Source of the DNA: Clostridiales bacterium
GTDB taxonomy: Bacteria; Bacillota; Clostridia; Monoglobales; Firm-18
Assembly (NCBI GenBank): GCA_031255355.1
Contig: JAIRSR010000223.1
Coordinates: 1 to 8,668, forward strand
Length of the DNA: 8,668 nt
Reading direction: 5' to 3'
Shown here: piece after piece, positions 6,094-8,668 of the stretch
Layout of the letters: each line of letters starts with the position of its first letter
How positions within the stretch are numbered: the stretch's first letter is position 1
The notes under the pieces: generated by a model
Databases searched by the model: none
The model's input: only the letters and a program-made list of their open reading frames with translations
Told to the model about the DNA's origin: nothing
Translations under genes and position numbers: made by a program

Positions 6094-6542
6094 CGGAACT
6101 CGGGATCGTCGCGGTGGGAAAACTGCGGGACGGGTACGCAAAAAACGCCGTGAGCGACTACGCCAAGCGGCTTTCGCGCTATTGTGCGTTTCAGATTGCC
6201 GAAGTGCGGGATTTCCCCGACGATCAAAATTCGACGGCGCGTGAGGCGGCGTTGATTTTGCCGAAAATCAAGGGCATATGCGTGCCGCTTTGCGTCGAGG
6301 GCGAACAGTTGACCAGCGAGGCGTTGGCGGAGTTTCTGCGCCGTCACGCCGTCGAGGGCGGGTCGCGCGTTACCTTTGTCATCGGCGGTTCCCTCGGCTT
6401 GGACGAAAAAATCAAAAGCGCGGGACGGTTGCGGCTGTCCCTGTCGAAAATGACCTTTCCGCACCAACTCGCGCGGGTGCTTCTGACGGAACAGTTGTAC
6501 CGCGCGTTCAAAATTATCAGCGGTGAGAATTATCACAAGTAA
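6090..6542 (+). CDS. rlmH: 23S rRNA (pseudouridine1915-N3)-methyltransferase
   Basis: RlmH is a SPOUT-class, SAM-dependent methyltransferase acting as a dimer. It methylates pseudouridine 1915 in helix 69 of 23S rRNA on assembled 70S ribosomes. The protein of 150 residues is close to the usual 155-160. The knot-forming SAM-binding segment VIGGSLGL (97-104) is followed by LSLSKMTFPHQLARVLL and EQLYRAF, and it ends in the family-typical Tyr-His-Lys (148-150). The start is GTG 6090, overlapping the walJ stop as GTGA. No strong SD is seen, so translation is probably coupled to walJ. The 3' end overlaps the convergent xre gene by 26 bases. Confidence 0.96.
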   Translation: MTELGIVAVGKLRDGYAKNAVSDYAKRLSRYCAFQIAEVRDFPDDQNSTAREAALILPKIKGICVPLCVEGEQLTSEALAEFLRRHAVEGGSRVTFVIGGSLGLDEKIKSAGRLRLSLSKMTFPHQLARVLLTEQLYRAFKIISGENYHK

Positions 6543-6759
6543 GACCGCTGCGGGGGTACGGCTGTCTGGTATCCGTCAGCCCCGCAAGGTAATCCATGCT
6601 GGTTTCCAACACCCCCGCAAGACTGATTAACTGTTCAAACGTGGGTTGCTTCAATCCGCGCTCGATTTTTGAGTAATCGCTTTGGTCAATCCCCGTCAGC
6701 ATTTGCATTTTCACCTGTGTGTAGCCTTTTTCCTTTCGGAGTCGCGCCAACCGGCTCAT
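6517..6759 (-). CDS. Xre-family helix-turn-helix regulator
   Basis: An 80-residue, single-domain DNA-binding protein. Residues 1-60 form a Cro/C1-type helix-turn-helix: LRKEKGYTQ as the first helices, then Ile-Asp-Gln-Ser-Asp-Tyr-Ser-Lys-Ile-Glu as the recognition segment, then FEQLISLAGVLETSMDYLAGLTD. The last 20 or so residues are a polar tail, partly encoded antisense to the end of rlmH. The ATG at 6759 is preceded by GGGGGTGA with 6 bases of spacing. It is divergent from a 49-residue small gene, and the region between them carries overlapping palindromes. It is therefore probably an autoregulated repressor that also controls the small gene. Such compact Xre genes occur in prophages, toxin-antitoxin loci and host clusters. 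No toxin or phage gene is recognisable here. Confidence 0.9.
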   Translation of the reverse strand: MSRLARLRKEKGYTQVKMQMLTGIDQSDYSKIERGLKQPTFEQLISLAGVLETSMDYLAGLTDTRQPYPRSGLTCDNSHR

Positions 6760-6778
6760 TATTTTTCACCCCCGAATA

Positions 6779-6806
6779 TTATTATGGCATATTTCCCTAT
6801 TGACAA
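6779..6806 (-). promoter_or_regulatory. Candidate promoter of the xre gene
   Basis: On the minus strand TTGTCA (6806-6801) and TAATAA (6784-6779) are 16 bases apart. The -35 is the near-complement of the opposing promoter's TTGACA, so both promoters share one site and the left palindrome. The predicted start would leave a very short leader, with the SD at its 5' end, so the -10 assignment is uncertain. Confidence 0.35.
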
Positions 6807-6825
6807 ATAGGGTAGATTACCCTAT
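6795..6825. promoter_or_regulatory. Two overlapping palindromes: probable Xre operator
   Basis: Palindrome 1 is CCCTATT-GACA-AATAGGG (6795-6812). Palindrome 2 is ATAGGGTA-GAT-TACCCTAT (6807-6825). Both are perfect and they share the middle half-site ATAGGG, so three half-sites alternate in orientation. They cover the -35, the spacer and the first bases of the -10 of the plus-strand promoter, plus the candidate -35 of xre. Binding of one or two Xre dimers would block both directions. That Xre is the ligand is inference from position. Confidence 0.75.
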
Positions 6826-6828
6826 AAT
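6800..6828 (+). promoter_or_regulatory. Perfect consensus sigma-A promoter of the small gene
   Basis: TTGACA (6800-6805), a 17-base spacer and TATAAT (6823-6828) match the consensus at all 12 positions. Transcription would start near 6835, 33 bases before the ATG at 6868. A promoter this strong, overlaid by palindromes, suggests tight repression with high output on release. Confidence 0.85.
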
Positions 6829-6867
6829 ATGATTGGGCTTTAATTTTATGATACAGGGGTGTAAATT

Positions 6868-7017
6868 ATGGATTATCGGGCGGCGTACAAAACGCTGTTT
6901 AACGCGCTTACGGACGCGGTTACGGTGTTGCAGGACGCGCAAATCGCGACGGAAAAAATGTACATAGAGGCGGAGGAGGACCGCGCCGCCAACGCGGAGC
7001 CGCCGCGCGGGAATTAG
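6868..7017 (+). CDS. 49-residue small protein under Xre-type control
   Basis: The ATG at 6868 has AGGGGTG 6 bases upstream and a perfect promoter ahead, and the frame runs 49 codons to TAG. The first 37 or so residues read as one helix (Asp-Tyr-Arg-Ala-Ala-Tyr-Lys-Thr-Leu-Phe, then Leu-x-x-Ala repeats, then Met-Tyr-Ile-Glu-Ala-Glu-Glu), amphipathic and acidic towards the end. A Pro/Gly tail follows. There is no signal peptide or membrane segment. The N-terminal pattern (Asp-Tyr, then Leu-Phe-Asn-Ala-x-Thr-Asp-Ala) and the Tyr-Ile-Glu region remind me of short Firmicute prophage-associated or conserved small proteins of unknown function; this is recollection, not a search result. The gene stands alone: a terminator-like hairpin overlaps its stop and spoVB follows 135 bases later. 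Confidence 0.75.
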   Translation: MDYRAAYKTLFNALTDAVTVLQDAQIATEKMYIEAEEDRAANAEPPRGN

Positions 7018-7041
7018 CGCGGTTTTCCCGTCTGTTTTTTT
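7008..7041 (+). terminator. Probable intrinsic terminator of the small gene
   Basis: CGGGAA (7008-7013) pairs with TTCCCG (7025-7030) across an 11-base loop. After TCTG comes a run of seven T residues (7035-7041). The stem starts inside the last codons of the small gene. The stem is short for a terminator, but the T-run is good. Confidence 0.55.
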
Positions 7042-7103
7042 CAAATACGCTTGTCAAGCGCAATAAATACCGCCCCTCCCGCATACATAATAGAAGCGGG
7101 TTT

Positions 7104-7143
7104 CTTTCGCGCCGCGCCTTTCGGCGGGAAGCCGCCGCGAAAG
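7104..7143 (+). promoter_or_regulatory. Hairpin touching the spoVB-like ribosome binding site
   Basis: CTTTCGCG (7104-7111) is exactly complementary to CGCGAAAG (7136-7143). Alternatively CTTTCGGCGG (7118-7127) can pair with CCGCCGCGAAAG with a 2-base bulge and a GAAG loop. Either stem uses the AAAG that begins the SD AAAGGGGGG (7140-7148). The structure could therefore lower translation of the flippase; this is inference. Confidence 0.4.
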
Positions 7144-7152
7144 GGGGGTATC

Positions 7153-8668
7153 ATGAAAAGCGTCAAAGTGCTGTTCATCAACGTCATTTTGCTCACGGCG
7201 GCTTCGCTTTTGATGCGCACGATCGCAATGGCGTTTCAAGTTTATCTTTCCAACAAAATCGGTTCGGAGGGAATCGGGCTGTTTCAACTGATTCTTTCCG
7301 TCTACTTTTTTGCCGTTACGCTCGCGACCTCGGGCATACGGCTTGCGGCGACGCGCCTGGTTGCGGAGGAACTCGGGGTCGGCAGGCTTGCGGAAGCGCG
7401 GCGGTCTGTGCGCGTTTGCCTTACCTACAGCGGGGTTTGCGGGGGAACCGTCGCGGCGTTGTTGTTTGCCTTTGCCGGGGAAATTTGCGCGTCTTGGCTG
7501 GGCGACGCGCGGGCGGCGTTGTCACTGCGTATGCTGGCGGTCAGTTTGCCGTTCGTCGCGGCTTCGGCGGTGTTCGGGGGCTACTTCACCGCCGCGCGTC
7601 ACGCCGCGAAGTCCGCCGCCGTGCAGGTGATCGAGCAACTGCTGCGCGTCGCGGTTACGGCGTTGTGCCTTGCCGCACTCACACCGGCGGAGCAGTCGCC
7701 TATGAATATGGAATACGCTTGCGCGGCGATTGTCGCGGGGGTTTGCGCCGGGGAATTTTCCTCCTCCGCGCTGTTGTTCCTGCTGTACCGCGCGGACGCG
7801 CGGCGGCTGAAAAAAGGCGGCGGCGGGGCGCGGCGCGGCTTAGTCCCGCGTATGTTTCGGATCGCGCTTCCCGTGGCGTTGAGCGCGTATGTTACCTCAG
7901 GTATGCGGACGGCACAGCATTTGTTGGTTCCTTACGGCTTGAAAAGGAGCGGCGCGTCGGGGGAAAACGCACTCGCGGTATACGGCGTTGTTCACGGCAT
8001 GGCGCTTCCGCTGTTGATGTTTCCGTCGGTACTGCTCGACGCCGTTTCGGAACTGATTGTGCCGGAACTCGCGGAATGCCGCGCCCGGGGTGCGGAAAAG
8101 CGGCTGACTTATATTGTCAACCGCGTGTTTCATCTGGGAATGATTACGTCGGTCGGGGTGATGTTCCTGTTTTTGCGGTTTGCGGGGGAGTTGGGGCCCG
8201 CGATCTACAAAAACGGTGAAGCGGCGCGGTTTATCTTGATTCTCGCGCCGATGATTCCTGTGACTTATCTGGACGCGGTGGTGGACGGTATGCTAAAGGG
8301 GATGGGGGAGCAACTCCGCGCCATGCGCTATAATATTATTGACGCGGCGGTGAGTGTAGCGTTGATTTACACCCTCTTGCCGAAATACGCCGTAGCGGGG
8401 TATATTTTTACGGTGTTTTTCGGGCGGGCGCTGAACTTCGCGCTCAGTCTGCGGCGGCTGATGAAGTCTGCGGCGTTTACCCCGCAGCCGCTTTGCGCCG
8501 CGAAAGCGGTGTTGTGTGTGCTGGGCGCGATTGTCCTGTCGCGGCTTTGCGGAGGGCTTCCGCTGCCGCTCGGGATCCCGCTTGCCGCGTCGGTATACGT
8601 CCTTTTGCTGAAGTTGACCGCTTGTGTTACGGAGGAGGATTTGCGCTGGTGTAGGGATATTTTTAGGT
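7153..8668 (+). CDS. SpoVB/MOP-superfamily polysaccharide flippase-like protein, partial (3' end beyond window)
   Basis: The frame is open for 505 codons from ATG 7153 to the right edge; the SD is AAAGGGGGG. The protein is an integral membrane protein with about 12 or more hydrophobic segments. It belongs to the MOP exporter superfamily (PST/SpoVB/MurJ-like), whose members flip lipid-linked oligosaccharides or lipid II across the cytoplasmic membrane. Supporting features are an N-terminal membrane segment without signal cleavage, the Gly-x-Glu-Gly-Ile-Gly-Leu-Phe-Gln segment (37-45), and LDAVVDGMLKGMGEQ (about 373-387), which I associate with the SpoVB-like group. Arginine-rich loops lie between segments. 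In sporulating Firmicutes SpoVB is needed for spore cortex synthesis, but paralogues are common, so the exact role is uncertain. No clear promoter was found in 7042-7152. Most of the coding length is probably present, since relatives are about 500-550 residues. Confidence 0.85.
   Translation, partial: MKSVKVLFINVILLTAASLLMRTIAMAFQVYLSNKIGSEGIGLFQLILSVYFFAVTLATSGIRLAATRLVAEELGVGRLAEARRSVRVCLTYSGVCGGTVAALLFAFAGEICASWLGDARAALSLRMLAVSLPFVAASAVFGGYFTAARHAAKSAAVQVIEQLLRVAVTALCLAALTPAEQSPMNMEYACAAIVAGVCAGEFSSSALLFLLYRADARRLKKGGGGARRGLVPRMFRIALPVALSAYVTSGMRTAQHLLVPYGLKRSGASGENALAVYGVVHGMALPLLMFPSVLLDAVSELIVPELAECRARGAEKRLTYIVNRVFHLGMITSVGVMFLFLRFAGELGPAIYKNGEAARFILILAPMIPVTYLDAVVDGMLKGMGEQLRAMRYNIIDAAVSVALIYTLLPKYAVAGYIFTVFFGRALNFALSLRRLMKSAAFTPQPLCAAKAVLCVLGAIVLSRLCGGLPLPLGIPLAASVYVLLLKLTACVTEEDLRWCRDIFR

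Noticed and set aside
5383..6141. Long open frame on the minus strand opposite walJ
   Set aside because: It is Arg/Pro/Ala-rich with no family features, and the opposite strand encodes a complete metallo-beta-lactamase-fold protein.
6546..6588. GC-rich inverted repeat TGCGGGG...CCCCGCA after rlmH as its terminator
   Set aside because: It lies within xre coding sequence, has a wide interior loop and no following T-run.
6517..7017. Toxin-antitoxin pair formed by xre and the small gene
   Set aside because: The genes are divergent rather than co-transcribed, and the 49-residue protein shows no toxin fold or membrane segment. Not excluded, but unsupported.
7416..8219. Long plus-strand open frame of 267 codons inside the flippase region
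   Set aside because: Its translation is an Arg/Gly-rich frame-shift shadow. The frame starting at 7153 gives a coherent membrane protein over the same bases.

Overview
The window looks like a chromosomal segment of a spore-forming or spore-lineage Clostridia member (Firmicutes). The evidence is a murA-walJ-rlmH cluster, a stage V sporulation B-like flippase, a DUF378/YuzA-type membrane protein, and sigma-A promoters with Shine-Dalgarno (SD) sites ahead of most genes. The assignment below class level is inference. The core part (about 1988 to the right edge) is GC-rich, while roughly the first 1.98 kb is visibly AT-rich.

Left, AT-rich part (1-1987): the 5' portion of a minus-strand gene for a secreted protein with a VCBS/FG-GAP-like calcium-loop motif runs off the left edge. 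Next comes a 521-base stretch without a convincing gene, containing tandem and inverted copies of an 18-bp sequence of the kind seen around REP/RAYT (Y1 transposase) elements. It is followed by an orphan 218-residue protein with a complete PD-(D/E)XK nuclease signature and its own strong promoter. This part reads as an accessory insertion next to core genes.

Middle, core part (1988-6542): on the minus strand lie gltX (glutamyl-tRNA synthetase, TTG start) and, upstream of it, a small DUF378 membrane protein whose terminator abuts the gltX promoter. Divergently, on the plus strand, an extended -10 promoter drives murA (UDP-GlcNAc enolpyruvyl transferase, TTG start), walJ (metallo-beta-lactamase-fold, YycJ type) and rlmH (23S rRNA methyltransferase). 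The three genes overlap by 4 bases at each junction, so they are translationally coupled. They link cell-wall precursor synthesis to a wall-homeostasis protein and a ribosome-maturation enzyme.

Right part (6517-8668): a convergent Xre-family repressor gene overlaps the 3' end of rlmH. It faces a divergent 49-residue small protein across a compact regulatory region. That region has a perfect consensus promoter (TTGACA-N17-TATAAT) covered by two overlapping palindromes sharing a central half-site, which is very probably the repressor's operator. The small gene ends in a terminator-like hairpin. Then comes a SpoVB/MOP-superfamily flippase gene, open to the right edge, whose SD adjoins a strong hairpin.

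I see no tRNA, rRNA, CRISPR array or intact insertion sequence. The best candidates for something undescribed are the Xre/small-protein switch and the orphan PD-(D/E)XK nuclease. Neither can be assigned a function from sequence alone.
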